From: Clostridiales bacterium
GTDB lineage: Bacteria > Bacillota > Clostridia > Lachnospirales > Lachnospiraceae
Direction: 5' to 3'
NCBI GenBank assembly: GCA_018376135.1
Contig: JAHABX010000006.1
Location: forward strand, 1 to 64,000
Length of the DNA stretch: 64,000 bases
Made by a program: the position numbers and the translations under genes. This document shows, in pieces, positions 53,902-62,600 of the stretch (the first letter of the stretch is position 1; each line of letters starts with the position of its first letter). The notes under the pieces were generated by a model. It was not told where the DNA came from, made no database searches, and worked only from the letters and a program-made list of their open reading frames with translations.

Positions 53902-55194
53902 ATGAAGCAAGATATGATTGTGATTCTGGATCTGGGAAGTACCGAGAATACCGTGATTGCCCGTGAAATCCGTGACCTCGGTGTGTACAGCGAGATTCAC
54001 CCCCATGATATAACTGCAGAAGAGCTGGAGTCTCTGGAGAATGTGAAGGGTATTGTCCTGAATGGCGGTGAGAATCGAGTAGTGGACGGAGCAGAGGTAG
54101 AGATCAGACCGGAGCTGTATGATCTGGGATATCCGATGATCTCTGTGGATTATCCGTCTTCTAAGTGTGAAAAGCAGTTTGGAAAGCTTCCGGATCAGGA
54201 AACTTTGAAGCACTTTGTGTTTGAGGAGTGCAAGGCGGAGCCAAACTGGAATATGAAGAATTTTATTGAGGATCAGGTGGAGCTTATCCGCAGGCAGGTG
54301 GGCGATAAGAAGGTGCTTCTGGCACTGTCCGGCGGCGTGGATTCTTCCGTAGTGGCTGCGATGCTGATCAAAGCCATCGGACAGCAGCTGGTATGTGTCC
54401 ATGTGAATCATGGCTTGATGCGTAAAAACGAATCCGAGAGCGTCGTTCAGATTTTCAGGGATGAGCTTCATGCCAATCTGATCTATGTGGATGCGACGGA
54501 GAGATTTCTTGGCAAGCTGGAAAATGTGGCAGATCCGGAGGAGAAGCGCAAGATCATCGGCGGAGAGTTTATCCGTGTCTTTGAGGAAGAGGCAAGGAAG
54601 CTGGAAGGAATTGATTTCCTTGGACAGGGAACGATTTATCCGGATATTATTGAGAGCGGAACGAAGACTGCAAAGATGGTAAAATCCCATCACAATGTGG
54701 GAGGACTGCCGGAGGATCTGCAGTTCGAGCTGGTGGAGCCGCTGAAGCAGCTTTTCAAGGATGAGGTGCGTGCCTGCGGTATTGAGCTGGGACTTCCGGC
54801 AGAGATGGTATACCGTCAGCCGTTCCCGGGACCGGGACTTGGTGTGAGATGCCTTGGCGCGATCACCAGAGAGCGTCTGGAGGCAGTCCGCGAGGCAGAT
54901 GCGATCCTGCGTGAGGAATTTGCAAAAGCCGGACTGGATAAGAAGGTATGGCAGTATTTTACCGTTGTACCGGATTTTAAATCGGTAGGTATGAAGAATC
55001 ATGAGCGCTGCTTTGAATATATGGTCATTATCCGTGCGGTAAATACCATTGATGCAATGACCGCTACCATCGAAAAGGTGGATTGGGAGGTACTGGAGGT
55101 TATCACGAACAGGATTCTGGCAGAGGTAGAGCATGTAAACAGAGTATGCTATGATATGAGTCCAAAGCCGCCGGCAACGATCGAATTCGAGTGA
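53902..55194 (+). CDS. Second GMP synthase, lacking a working glutaminase domain
   Basis: 430 aa. The N-terminal ~85 aa are a shrunken class I glutaminase: the catalytic Cys (GICYG in the other copy) is replaced in SVDYPSS and the His-Glu pair is gone. The ATP pyrophosphatase domain is intact (LALSGGVDSS, GQGTIYPDIIESG), and the C terminus ends PPATIEFE. It may use free ammonia or act with a separate glutaminase. Start at 53902 behind AAAGGAGAAG. Its 3' end CGAATTCGAGTGA (55182-55194) is 11/13 like the att core. Confidence 0.88.
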   Translation: MKQDMIVILDLGSTENTVIAREIRDLGVYSEIHPHDITAEELESLENVKGIVLNGGENRVVDGAEVEIRPELYDLGYPMISVDYPSSKCEKQFGKLPDQETLKHFVFEECKAEPNWNMKNFIEDQVELIRRQVGDKKVLLALSGGVDSSVVAAMLIKAIGQQLVCVHVNHGLMRKNESESVVQIFRDELHANLIYVDATERFLGKLENVADPEEKRKIIGGEFIRVFEEEARKLEGIDFLGQGTIYPDIIESGTKTAKMVKSHHNVGGLPEDLQFELVEPLKQLFKDEVRACGIELGLPAEMVYRQPFPGPGLGVRCLGAITRERLEAVREADAILREEFAKAGLDKKVWQYFTVVPDFKSVGMKNHERCFEYMVIIRAVNTIDAMTATIEKVDWEVLEVITNRILAEVEHVNRVCYDMSPKPPATIEFE

Positions 55195-55201
55195 TATCAA
55201 G

Positions 55202-55243
55202 CCTCGCAAACTCTTGTAATAGGGATTGCGAGGTTTTTATTTC
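55202..55243 (+). terminator. Intrinsic terminator after the second GMP synthase
   Basis: CCTCGCAA / TTGCGAGG arms followed by TTTTTA. Confidence 0.8.
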
Positions 55244-55287
55244 ACAAAAGCGGGTGTATAAATTTCGTTAAAAATCCGGAAGCTTCT

Positions 55288-55316
55288 TTGCAAAGGCACG
55301 TTTTTCATGTTAAACT
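55288..55316 (+). promoter_or_regulatory. Promoter of the DUF1538-PII operon
   Basis: TTGCAA (55288-55293), 17-nt spacer, TAAACT (55311-55316). Confidence 0.5.
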
Positions 55317-55387
55317 AAGGATAACGTGATGTTTGGGCAAGCGGTATTCTGCCCCTGGCATCAAAATCCAAGAATACATAGAAAGGC

Positions 55388-56938
55388 GTGGCATTATTGA
55401 AATTATACCAGACAAAATTATTGGAAAAGTTAAAAGAGTCATTAGGAGCTGTACTGCCGATCATCGGAATTGTATTGGTGCTGTGTTTTACCATTGCGCC
55501 GATTCCGCCCAGCATCCTGATGGCTTTTATTATTGGAGCAGTGCTTCTTGTTGTAGGGATGATGTTCTTTACGCTGGGAGCTGAGATCGCGATGACACCA
55601 ATGGGGGAGCGAATCGGTACAAGGATGACCCAGTCAAATAAGGTCAGTGTGATCGGGCTGCTTTGCTTCGTGCTGGGCTTTATTATCACTATATCAGAGC
55701 CGGACCTGCAGGTACTGGCAGAGCAGGTCCCTTCCATACCCAATTACGTGCTCATCGTTGCGGTCGCAGTGGGAGTTGGAATCTTTCTGGTGGCGGCTGT
55801 ACTGCGTATGCTGTTTGGTGTCAGCCTGTCCCATATGCTTCTGGTACTCTATCCGATCGTGTTTGTTCTGGCATTTTTTGTGCCGCGGGATTTTCTGGCA
55901 GTCGCATTTGATTCCGGCGGAGTCACCACCGGACCTATGACCGTACCTTTTATTATGGCTCTGGGTATTGGTTTTTCTGCAGTGCGTAGTGATAAGCATG
56001 CGGAAAACGACAGCTTCGGTCTGGTCTCTCTGTGCTCGGTAGGACCGATCCTTGCGGTGCTGATCCTGGGCATGATCTATCGTCCCGAGGGAGGCGAATA
56101 TATTCCGGCAGCTGTTCCGGACGCGGCGGATTCCGTGGAACTCTGGGGACTGTTTGCAGAAGGAATTCCTCATTATGTAAAGGAAATGCTGATCTCTCTG
56201 CTTCCAATCGTATTGTTTTTTGCTGTTTTTCAGGTGGTTTCTCTTCGCCTGAAGAAGAAAACACTGCTGAAGATCGTGGTAGGTATTGCCTATACCTATA
56301 TTGGACTGGTGCTGTTTCTGACCGGAGTAAATGTAGGATTTATGCCGGCAGGTAATTATCTGGGAGAGGTGATCGCGGGGCTTCCTTACCGTTGGATCAT
56401 CGTGCCTATCGGAATGCTGATCGGATATTTTATTGTAAAAGCAGAGCCGGCGGTCTATGTGCTGATGGAACAGGTAGAGGAGCTGACTTCCGGAGCCATC
56501 TCCGGCAAGGCGATGGGACTCAGCTTGTCCGTAGGCGTCTCGGTTTCTCTGGGACTTGCCATGATCCGCGTGCTGACCGGAATCTCTATTTTCTGGTTTC
56601 TGATTCCCGGATATGCGGTGGCATTGATCCTTTCATTTTTTGTACCGAAAATATTTACCGCGATTGCATTTGACTCCGGCGGGGTTGCATCGGGACCTAT
56701 GACCGCTACGTTTTTACTGCCCTTTGCCATGGGTGCCTGTCAGGCTGTGGGCGGAAATATTGTGACGGACGCTTTTGGCGTGGTGGCAATGGTTGCCATG
56801 ACGCCGCTGATCACGATCCAGATCCTTGGTGCGGTGTACCAGATGCAGGCAGGACGCTCGGAAGAGAAAGAAGCGGTACAGGAGGTACCGGTGCTGCCGC
56901 TGGAAGCATTTGGGGATTATGATATCATCGAACTGTAG
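55388..56938 (+). CDS. DUF1538 membrane protein with two repeats
   Basis: 516 aa. Each half has the DUF1538 signature AVAFDSGGVTTGPMTVPF (about residue 180) and AIAFDSGGVASGPMTATF (about 430). About twelve helices. It begins at a GTG at 55388 with a weak ribosome-binding site. DUF1538 proteins are presumed transporters; the PII-like gene follows 11 nt downstream, so ligand-controlled gating is likely. Confidence 0.82.
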   Translation: MALLKLYQTKLLEKLKESLGAVLPIIGIVLVLCFTIAPIPPSILMAFIIGAVLLVVGMMFFTLGAEIAMTPMGERIGTRMTQSNKVSVIGLLCFVLGFIITISEPDLQVLAEQVPSIPNYVLIVAVAVGVGIFLVAAVLRMLFGVSLSHMLLVLYPIVFVLAFFVPRDFLAVAFDSGGVTTGPMTVPFIMALGIGFSAVRSDKHAENDSFGLVSLCSVGPILAVLILGMIYRPEGGEYIPAAVPDAADSVELWGLFAEGIPHYVKEMLISLLPIVLFFAVFQVVSLRLKKKTLLKIVVGIAYTYIGLVLFLTGVNVGFMPAGNYLGEVIAGLPYRWIIVPIGMLIGYFIVKAEPAVYVLMEQVEELTSGAISGKAMGLSLSVGVSVSLGLAMIRVLTGISIFWFLIPGYAVALILSFFVPKIFTAIAFDSGGVASGPMTATFLLPFAMGACQAVGGNIVTDAFGVVAMVAMTPLITIQILGAVYQMQAGRSEEKEAVQEVPVLPLEAFGDYDIIEL

Positions 56939-56949
56939 AGGAGAATAAG

Positions 56950-57639
56950 ATGAGCAGATTATATCTGATGGTTACAATTACGAACCGCAGTGTAAAAAAT
57001 AAATTTAAGGAATTTTATCAGGAAAACGGCAATACGGTCTTCTTCGGGACGCCTGGAAGAGGAACGGCGAACAGTGCGATCCTGGACTATTTCGGTCTGG
57101 AAGCTACGGAAAAAATGGTTTATTTTTCTGTTGTGACAGAGGAAATGTGGAAAAAGCTGAAGCGGGGACTGATCATCCATATGCAGATCGATGTGCCCGG
57201 AACCGGAATTGCTTTTACCATACCGCTGAGCAGTATCGGCGGGAAAAAGGTGCTTCAGTTTTTGGTTCAGGATCAGGAGTATGAGAAAGGAGAGGAGACA
57301 GTCTTGAAGGGAACGGAACATGAATTGCTGGTCGTAATTGCCAGCCAGGGATGTATCGATACAGTTATGGATGCGGCACGCAGTGCCAATGCGGGAGGCG
57401 GTACGGTGATCCATGCAAAAGGAACCGGTATGGAGGGAGCGAAGAAATTCCTGGGAGTTTCCCTGGCGGCGGAAAAAGAGATGATCTTCATTGTGACCAG
57501 GACAGAAGAGAAAAACCGCATTATGAAATCGATCATGGATCAGACCGGACTGGACAGCAAGGAGAAGGCGATGGTATTCTCCCTGCCGGTGACCAGCGCG
57601 GTAGGACTCAGGATGCGGGAAGAGGATATTGAAGATTAA
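56950..57639 (+). CDS. Tandem PII-like (nitrogen regulatory) protein
   Basis: 229 aa made of two PII-fold halves. The second (HELLVVIASQGCIDTVMDAARSANAGGGTVIHAKGTG) has the PII T-loop and GGGT region; the first is more degenerate. It probably binds a nucleotide or a small effector and regulates the two-repeat DUF1538 protein. It overlaps the convergent MATE gene by 4 nt. Confidence 0.78.
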   Translation: MSRLYLMVTITNRSVKNKFKEFYQENGNTVFFGTPGRGTANSAILDYFGLEATEKMVYFSVVTEEMWKKLKRGLIIHMQIDVPGTGIAFTIPLSSIGGKKVLQFLVQDQEYEKGEETVLKGTEHELLVVIASQGCIDTVMDAARSANAGGGTVIHAKGTGMEGAKKFLGVSLAAEKEMIFIVTRTEEKNRIMKSIMDQTGLDSKEKAMVFSLPVTSAVGLRMREEDIED

Positions 57640-58985
57640 AGTGCGCTGCCGGATGTGCCGCGCCTGATCGCATGGTGATATATATAATAAGAAAGAACAG
57701 CGGTGGCTACCTCTGTGATTCCAAAGGAATACCATACACCGGCGGCACCCATAAGGCGGCTCAAAAGGAACGCGGTTGGGATAATGATGACCATGTACCG
57801 GGAGAGGGAGATCATCAGGGATGGGGTTCCCATGCCAAGTCCCTCCAAAGCTCCGCAGGAGGTGACCGATACGGAGGAGGCGATAAAGCCGATGCTGATG
57901 ATGCGCAGGGCTGCCGCTCCGTTTTGGATGGTTTCCGCATTCGTGGTAAATAATCCCATGAGCTGCTCCGGGATAAGCAGACAGAGGGCTGTACCCAGGA
58001 TCATGATCAGAGCGGATAAAAGCAAAGAGGTAGAATAGATACTCTTTACCCGCCGGTGCTCTCCGGCCCCGTAGTTGTAGCCGATCAGAGGGCGTATTCC
58101 CTGGATGATCCCATTTGCCGGCAGATAGAGGAAGGTCTGCAGTTTGTAGTAAATACCCAGTACAAGCACATAGGACTGGGAGAAGGCGGTCAGGATCCCA
58201 TTCAGGGAAGAGACCAGTAAGGACGGCAGTGCCAGACTCAGAGTGGCGGGGATACCGATGGAATACAGCCGCTGGTTGAGCTCTTTCTTCAGGGTGAGAT
58301 GGCGGAAATCAATCTTTACATGCAGTGGTTTTTTCAGATAGACAGCAAGATAGATCACCAGGGACAGCGTCTGTCCGATTCCGGTTGCCCATGCAGCACC
58401 CTCGATACCCATGGCTGGGACTGGTCCCATACCGAAGATCATGATGGGATCAAGGATGATATTGGCAATACATCCGCTCAGCATACTGATCATGGAGACC
58501 GTCATTTTCCCTGCGGACTGAAATATTTTCTCAAAGGAAACACCCAGAGAAATAATGACGGAAAATGCAAAAGCAATATTGGAATACCGAAGGCTCAGGT
58601 CCGTTACGACCGGGTCAGAGGTAAACATCTTCAAAAATACCGGCATGACGGCAATGCAGCCGACGGTCAGGAGAATACCATGGATGGTATTCAGAAAAAG
58701 CCCCTGTGATGCGGCAGCATCCGCTTTCTGCTGATCTCCGGCGCCCAGATGAAAAGAGATCACGGCATTGATACCGATGGCGAAGCCCACGGTGACCGCA
58801 ATGATCAGGTTCTGTACCGGATAGACCAGGGACAGAGCAGTCATGGCGTCCTCGCTGATTCTGGCGATGAAAAAGCTGTCAACAATGTTGTACAGGGAAT
58901 TGACCATCATGGATATGACCATGGGCAAAGACATGGACAATACAAGCTGTAATATCGGTTTTTCTTTCATATAAGTCTGATTCAT
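57636..58985 (-). CDS. MATE-family efflux protein with attenuator leader
   Basis: 449 aa with twelve helices. LSMSLPMVISMMVNSLYNIVDSFFIARISEDAMTALSLVYP is a MATE first-helix signature. GAAAGGA precedes the ATG. Its ~130-nt leader has a strong promoter, a 17-codon ORF and an intrinsic terminator, so expression is probably controlled by attenuation. Confidence 0.9.
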   Translation of the reverse strand: MNQTYMKEKPILQLVLSMSLPMVISMMVNSLYNIVDSFFIARISEDAMTALSLVYPVQNLIIAVTVGFAIGINAVISFHLGAGDQQKADAAASQGLFLNTIHGILLTVGCIAVMPVFLKMFTSDPVVTDLSLRYSNIAFAFSVIISLGVSFEKIFQSAGKMTVSMISMLSGCIANIILDPIMIFGMGPVPAMGIEGAAWATGIGQTLSLVIYLAVYLKKPLHVKIDFRHLTLKKELNQRLYSIGIPATLSLALPSLLVSSLNGILTAFSQSYVLVLGIYYKLQTFLYLPANGIIQGIRPLIGYNYGAGEHRRVKSIYSTSLLLSALIMILGTALCLLIPEQLMGLFTTNAETIQNGAAALRIISIGFIASSVSVTSCGALEGLGMGTPSLMISLSRYMVIIIPTAFLLSRLMGAAGVWYSFGITEVATAVLSYYIYHHAIRRGTSGSAL

Positions 58986-59026
58986 AAGTTCTTTTATCCT
59001 TTCTTTTCAGCGATCATAAAAAAACG

Positions 59027-59060
59027 CCCCACAATTATCTGCTGATAACTGTGTGGCGAA
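59027..59060 (-). terminator. Leader terminator (attenuator) of the MATE gene
   Basis: On the minus strand the stem CGCCACACAGTTATC / GATAATTGTGGGGCG is followed by TTTTTTT (59026-59020). It sits between the promoter and the MATE start. Confidence 0.75.
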
Positions 59061-59090
59061 AAATAGAATTCTCTAGAAAAATCCACATGC
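59037..59090 (-). CDS. 17-aa leader peptide candidate of the MATE gene
   Basis: ATG at 59090 to TAA at 59037; peptide MWIFLENSIFRHTVISR. The last codons lie in the left arm and loop of the terminator stem, so a paused ribosome would stop the hairpin from forming. No canonical ribosome-binding site: only GGGG close to the ATG. This weakens the call. Confidence 0.4.
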
Positions 59091-59114
59091 CCCGGAAGGG
59101 TTTTGGAAGTTCAT

Positions 59115-59144
59115 TATAGCATTACCCGGCAAAAAGTGTCAAGA
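59115..59144 (-). promoter_or_regulatory. Promoter of the MATE gene
   Basis: On the minus strand TTGACA (59144-59139), 18-nt spacer, TATAAT (59120-59115). Strong match. Confidence 0.75.
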
Positions 59145-59198
59145 TACCCGCGAAGAAGCCTCCCACGGATTCTGTTTCACAAAATCTTCACAAATAAA

Positions 59199-59241
59199 TT
59201 AGCACTCACCTATTGACAGTGCTAATAATGAGTGTTATAGT
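59199..59241 (+). promoter_or_regulatory. CIRCE operator and promoter of hsp20
   Basis: TTAGCACTC (59199-59207), 9-nt spacer, CAGTGCTAA (59217-59225), one mismatch to the HrcA CIRCE consensus. It overlaps TTGACA (59213-59218), 17-nt spacer, TATAGT (59236-59241). Confidence 0.85.
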
Positions 59242-59338
59242 ACAGATAGAACAAAGGAGGAGAGAAAAGATCAGAGATCCTGAGTTCTGAAGTGAAAAAG
59301 AAATGGCATACATTGATGTATCAAAGGAGGAATGAGTT

Positions 59339-59776
59339 ATGTTGATGCCGAGTATTTTTGGAGAAAATTTATTTGATGACTGGATGAACTTTTCATTCCC
59401 GGACATTCATAAAGAGCTGTATGGAAAGCACGCGAAGAACATGATGAAGACAGATGTCAGAGAGACGGAGGAGGGCTATGAAGTAGCCATTGACCTGCCT
59501 GGATTTGATAAGGATGAGATCAGCATCCAGCTTCAGGACGGTTACCTGAACATTCAGGCAGCCAAGGGGCTGGATAAGGATGAGACAGATAAGAAGGGAA
59601 ACTACATCAGACGTGAACGTTATGCGGGCAGTATGAGCAGAAGCTTCTATGTAGGAGATCAGATGACTGAGGAAGACATTCATGCCAGATATGAGAACGG
59701 TATCCTGAGTCTTCAGGTGCCAAAGAAGGAACAGAAGGCAGTGCCTCAGAAGCGGTACATTGCAATTGAGGGCTGA
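59339..59776 (+). CDS. hsp20: Small heat-shock protein (Hsp20/alpha-crystallin)
   Basis: 145 aa. The alpha-crystallin domain runs from ~38 to 135: MKTDVRETEEGYEVAIDLPGFDKDEISIQLQDGYLNI ... ARYENGILSLQVPKKE with the final GILxLxVPK. An ATP-independent holdase chaperone. AAAGGAGG precedes the ATG. The CIRCE operator upstream implies HrcA control. Confidence 0.93.
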   Translation: MLMPSIFGENLFDDWMNFSFPDIHKELYGKHAKNMMKTDVRETEEGYEVAIDLPGFDKDEISIQLQDGYLNIQAAKGLDKDETDKKGNYIRRERYAGSMSRSFYVGDQMTEEDIHARYENGILSLQVPKKEQKAVPQKRYIAIEG

Positions 59777-59800
59777 CAGTCACAGGATAAGGAGGAGGCT

Positions 59801-59828
59801 CCGGGATCACATATCCCGGGGCTTTTTT
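59801..59828 (+). terminator. Intrinsic terminator after hsp20
   Basis: CCGGGAT / ATCCCGG arms with short loop, then GGGCTTTTTT. Confidence 0.8.
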
Positions 59829-60147
59829 GGTTTTACAGGAAATTCTGATTTTTATGGTGGGAAGTTTTTCCTATGAAAAATATCCGGAATCCGATATAAT
59901 GAAATCAAAGACTGAAATACCTGGAAGAAAACAGAGAACGTGTTTTGGAAAAGGGGCAGAAGATGAGAAAAGCGGGGAGACGCGGACAGGATACCCTTAT
60001 ACACTGAGGATATGGTCGGCATGGAAATATTTTACGCACATTTTACCTGTTCATCAGATGGATTCTATATCTAATTGTTACAGTGGATGTGCATTTTTAG
60101 AAAAAACAGAGGAAAGTGTCCCGCCGAACGGGGCAGAGGAGAAAAGG
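59829..60147 (+). other. Gene-free stretch upstream of the HD-domain gene
   Basis: A frame continuous with the HD gene is open here, but its translation has no conserved features, and the real start is at 60148. A TATAAT at 59895-59900 may belong to the HD-gene promoter; no good -35. Nothing else seen. Confidence 0.4.
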
Positions 60148-60813
60148 ATGGATAAAATAACTTATAAGAAAGTAAAAAATATGCCTGAGGTAAATGTATA
60201 TATTGAGAAGGGAAATCATGTACTGGGAGTGATGGGATTTACCGAACATTCACAGAAGCATGCGGCAAAGGTGGCGGAAACTGCGGGAAAGATTCTGAAG
60301 TCACTGGGCTATGATGCTCATACCATTGAGCTTGCGAAGATTGCCGGATACCTGCATGATATGGGAAACAGCATCAACCGGACCGACCATGCGCATACAG
60401 GTGCGCTTATGGCTTTTCAGATGCTGAAGGAATGGGGCGTTCCGGCAGAGGATATTGCAGTCATCATCGGTGCGATCGGGCAGCATGATGAATCCAGCGG
60501 TTCAGCGGTGGATCCGGTATCGGCAGCACTCATACTGGCGGATAAGACAGATGTGCGCCGGAACCGTGTACGCAATCGTATCAAATCCAGCTTTGACAAG
60601 CACGATCAGGTCAATTATGCAGCAGTCAGCTCCAGTCTTCTGGTGGATGCACAGAAGAAGGTGGTTACACTGGAGATCGAGCTGGATGAGGAGATCTGCT
60701 CCATGATCGACTATTTTGAGATCTTTTTACAGAGAATGCTGATGTGTAAGCGTGCGGCGGAGCTTTTGGGGCTGAAATTTAAAATGACAGCCAATGGGAA
60801 CAAAATCTGTTAG
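60148..60813 (+). CDS. HD-domain phosphohydrolase-like protein
   Basis: 221 aa. The metal site can be traced: EHSQKH, YLHDMGN (HD), HAHTGALMAF and ADKTDV. It probably hydrolyses a nucleotide-type phosphate. Start at 60148 behind AGGAGAAAAGG. Not coupled to a partner. Confidence 0.8.
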   Translation: MDKITYKKVKNMPEVNVYIEKGNHVLGVMGFTEHSQKHAAKVAETAGKILKSLGYDAHTIELAKIAGYLHDMGNSINRTDHAHTGALMAFQMLKEWGVPAEDIAVIIGAIGQHDESSGSAVDPVSAALILADKTDVRRNRVRNRIKSSFDKHDQVNYAAVSSSLLVDAQKKVVTLEIELDEEICSMIDYFEIFLQRMLMCKRAAELLGLKFKMTANGNKIC

Positions 60814-60865
60814 TCCGGGAAAATCAAATTGTGTTTCGGAGGATTCCATGCTATAATCGTTCCAT

Positions 60866-60938
60866 GGAGATATAGCTCAGCTGGGAGAGCATCTGCTTGA
60901 CGTGTAGAGGGTCACAGGTTCGAGTCCTGCTATCTCCA
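60866..60938 (+). tRNA. tRNA-Val (anticodon GAC)
   Basis: Acceptor GGAGATA / TATCTCC, D-stem GCTC/GAGC, anticodon loop TTGACGT (anticodon GAC), T-loop TTCGAGT. CCA is not encoded. The T-stem has one mismatch (ACAGG/CCTGC). TATAAT lies just upstream (60852-60857). Confidence 0.88.
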
Positions 60939-60948
60939 TTCAGACAAG

Positions 60949-60985
60949 ATCCGAACCTGCCTTGATCAAGCGGGTTCGGATTTTA
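60949..60985 (+). terminator. Intrinsic terminator after tRNA-Val
   Basis: ATCCGAACC (60949-60957) pairs with GGTTCGGAT (60973-60981), then TTTT. Confidence 0.75.
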
Positions 60986-61008
60986 ATATGTATGAATGAG
61001 GTGATAAG

Positions 61009-61278
61009 ATGACAGTACGAAAGCATATCTTTTTCTACGGACGGGTACAGGGTGTAGGCTTCCGTTATCATGCCACCTACAAGGCAAGGCTTCTTGGCCT
61101 GACAGGCTGGGTAAGAAACTGTTCGGATGAGAGTGTGGAGATGGAAGTACAGGGAGAACCGGGGAAGATTGATGATCTGATCCTGTATCTTTATGGGCAG
61201 AGACCGATCCGGATCGATGAGATGAAGGAAGAAAAAACAGAACTAAAGAAAGAGAACTCCTTCCGGGAGAAGTGGTAA
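61009..61278 (+). CDS. acyP: Acylphosphatase
   Basis: 89 aa. FFYGRVQGVGFRYHATYKARLLGLTGWVRNCSDESVEMEVQG contains the phosphate loop GRVQGVGFR and the catalytic Asn (RNCSD). It hydrolyses acyl phosphates. 16 nt before the MFS gene. Confidence 0.92.
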   Translation: MTVRKHIFFYGRVQGVGFRYHATYKARLLGLTGWVRNCSDESVEMEVQGEPGKIDDLILYLYGQRPIRIDEMKEEKTELKKENSFREKW

Positions 61279-61294
61279 GGAGATCTGAGGTTTT

Positions 61295-62491
61295 ATGAAA
61301 AAGAACTATACATATACAATCTATGCCTGTTACGTGGGATATATCGTTCAGGCAATCATTAATAATCTGGCTCCGCTTTTGTTCCTGACCTTTCAGGAGA
61401 GCTACGGAGTATCCATGGAACGCATCGGACTTCTGATCACGGTGAATTTCGGCGTGCAGATCGCAGTGGATCTGATCGCTGCAAAATATGTAGATCGGAT
61501 CGGCTATCGGAGTGCCATTGTGGCGGCGCATATTTTCAGTACGATGGGGCTGATCGCCATGGGATTCCTGCCCCGGTATATGGACAGTCCGTATGCAGGG
61601 CTGGTGCTGGCAATGGTGTGTAATGCCATTGGAGGCGGTCTGATTGAGGTGCTGATAAGTCCGATCGTAGAAGCGGCGCCTTCCTCCAATGCAAAGGAGG
61701 CAGCCATGAGCCTTCTGCATTCCTTTTACTGCTGGGGACATGTGGGGGTCGTACTTCTGTCCACGCTGGGATTCCGGCTTCTGGGGATGGAAAGGTGGTA
61801 TTACCTGCCGATTCTGTGGAGTATTGTTCCGGCTTTGAACAGCCTTGTATTTCTGCGTGTCCCCATTGCGGTACTGGTGGAGGGCGGAGAGAAGATACCG
61901 GCAAAGAGACTTCTGTCTACCGGAGCGTTCTGGCTGTTTTTTGCTTTGATGCTCTGTGCCGGAGCATCAGAGCAGGCGATGTCTCAGTGGGCATCCCTGT
62001 TCGCGGAGAAGGGACTGAATCAGACCAAGACAGTGGGAGATCTGCTGGGTCCCTGTCTGTTTGCCGTGCTGATGGGGGCATCCCGTATGTATTATGGCAG
62101 ATTTGGAGATAAGATTGATCTGAGAAGATTTATGACAGGAAGTGCAGTGCTCTGCATTGGAAGTTATCTGCTTGCCATACTCATGCAGAATCCTCTGCTT
62201 GCCCTTATGGGATGTGCTCTTTGCGGTCTGTCCGTGGGGATCATGTGGCCCGGAACCTTCAGCCTGGCAGCGAAGGGATGTCCTCAGGGCGGAACGCTTA
62301 TGTTCGGACTGCTGGCGCTTGCAGGAGATGTGGGATGTGCGGCTGGTCCGGGTGTGGTAGGTGTTATTTCCGGGATTCGTCCGGAGTATGGAATTAAGGC
62401 TGGACTGGCGGCTGCCATTGTGTTCCCGTGTGCGATGCTGGTGATGCTGAGAGGAATGCTGCGGGGGAGAGAAAAGCAGGAAATCGTTTGA
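61295..62491 (+). CDS. MFS transporter
   Basis: 398 aa with twelve helices. AAKYVDRIGYRSAIVAAH is the first MFS loop (D-x-x-G-x-R), and YGRFGDKIDLRR the second-half loop. Substrate unknown; similar to FucP-type or sugar transporters by layout. Confidence 0.85.
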   Translation: MKKNYTYTIYACYVGYIVQAIINNLAPLLFLTFQESYGVSMERIGLLITVNFGVQIAVDLIAAKYVDRIGYRSAIVAAHIFSTMGLIAMGFLPRYMDSPYAGLVLAMVCNAIGGGLIEVLISPIVEAAPSSNAKEAAMSLLHSFYCWGHVGVVLLSTLGFRLLGMERWYYLPILWSIVPALNSLVFLRVPIAVLVEGGEKIPAKRLLSTGAFWLFFALMLCAGASEQAMSQWASLFAEKGLNQTKTVGDLLGPCLFAVLMGASRMYYGRFGDKIDLRRFMTGSAVLCIGSYLLAILMQNPLLALMGCALCGLSVGIMWPGTFSLAAKGCPQGGTLMFGLLALAGDVGCAAGPGVVGVISGIRPEYGIKAGLAAAIVFPCAMLVMLRGMLRGREKQEIV

Positions 62492-62600
62492 TAAAATCTT
62501 TATAAAATTTAAGAATTTCCCCACCCGCTTTGGGTGTACAATGATTGTATGATGTTGGAGCTAAAAGATATTTTGACCATGATTTGTACAACAGAGGGAC

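Noticed and set aside
59827..60813. A 328-codon frame covering the HD-domain gene
   Set aside because: The first ~107 codons have no conserved features or ribosome-binding site; AGGAGAAAAGG and the family length point to 60148.
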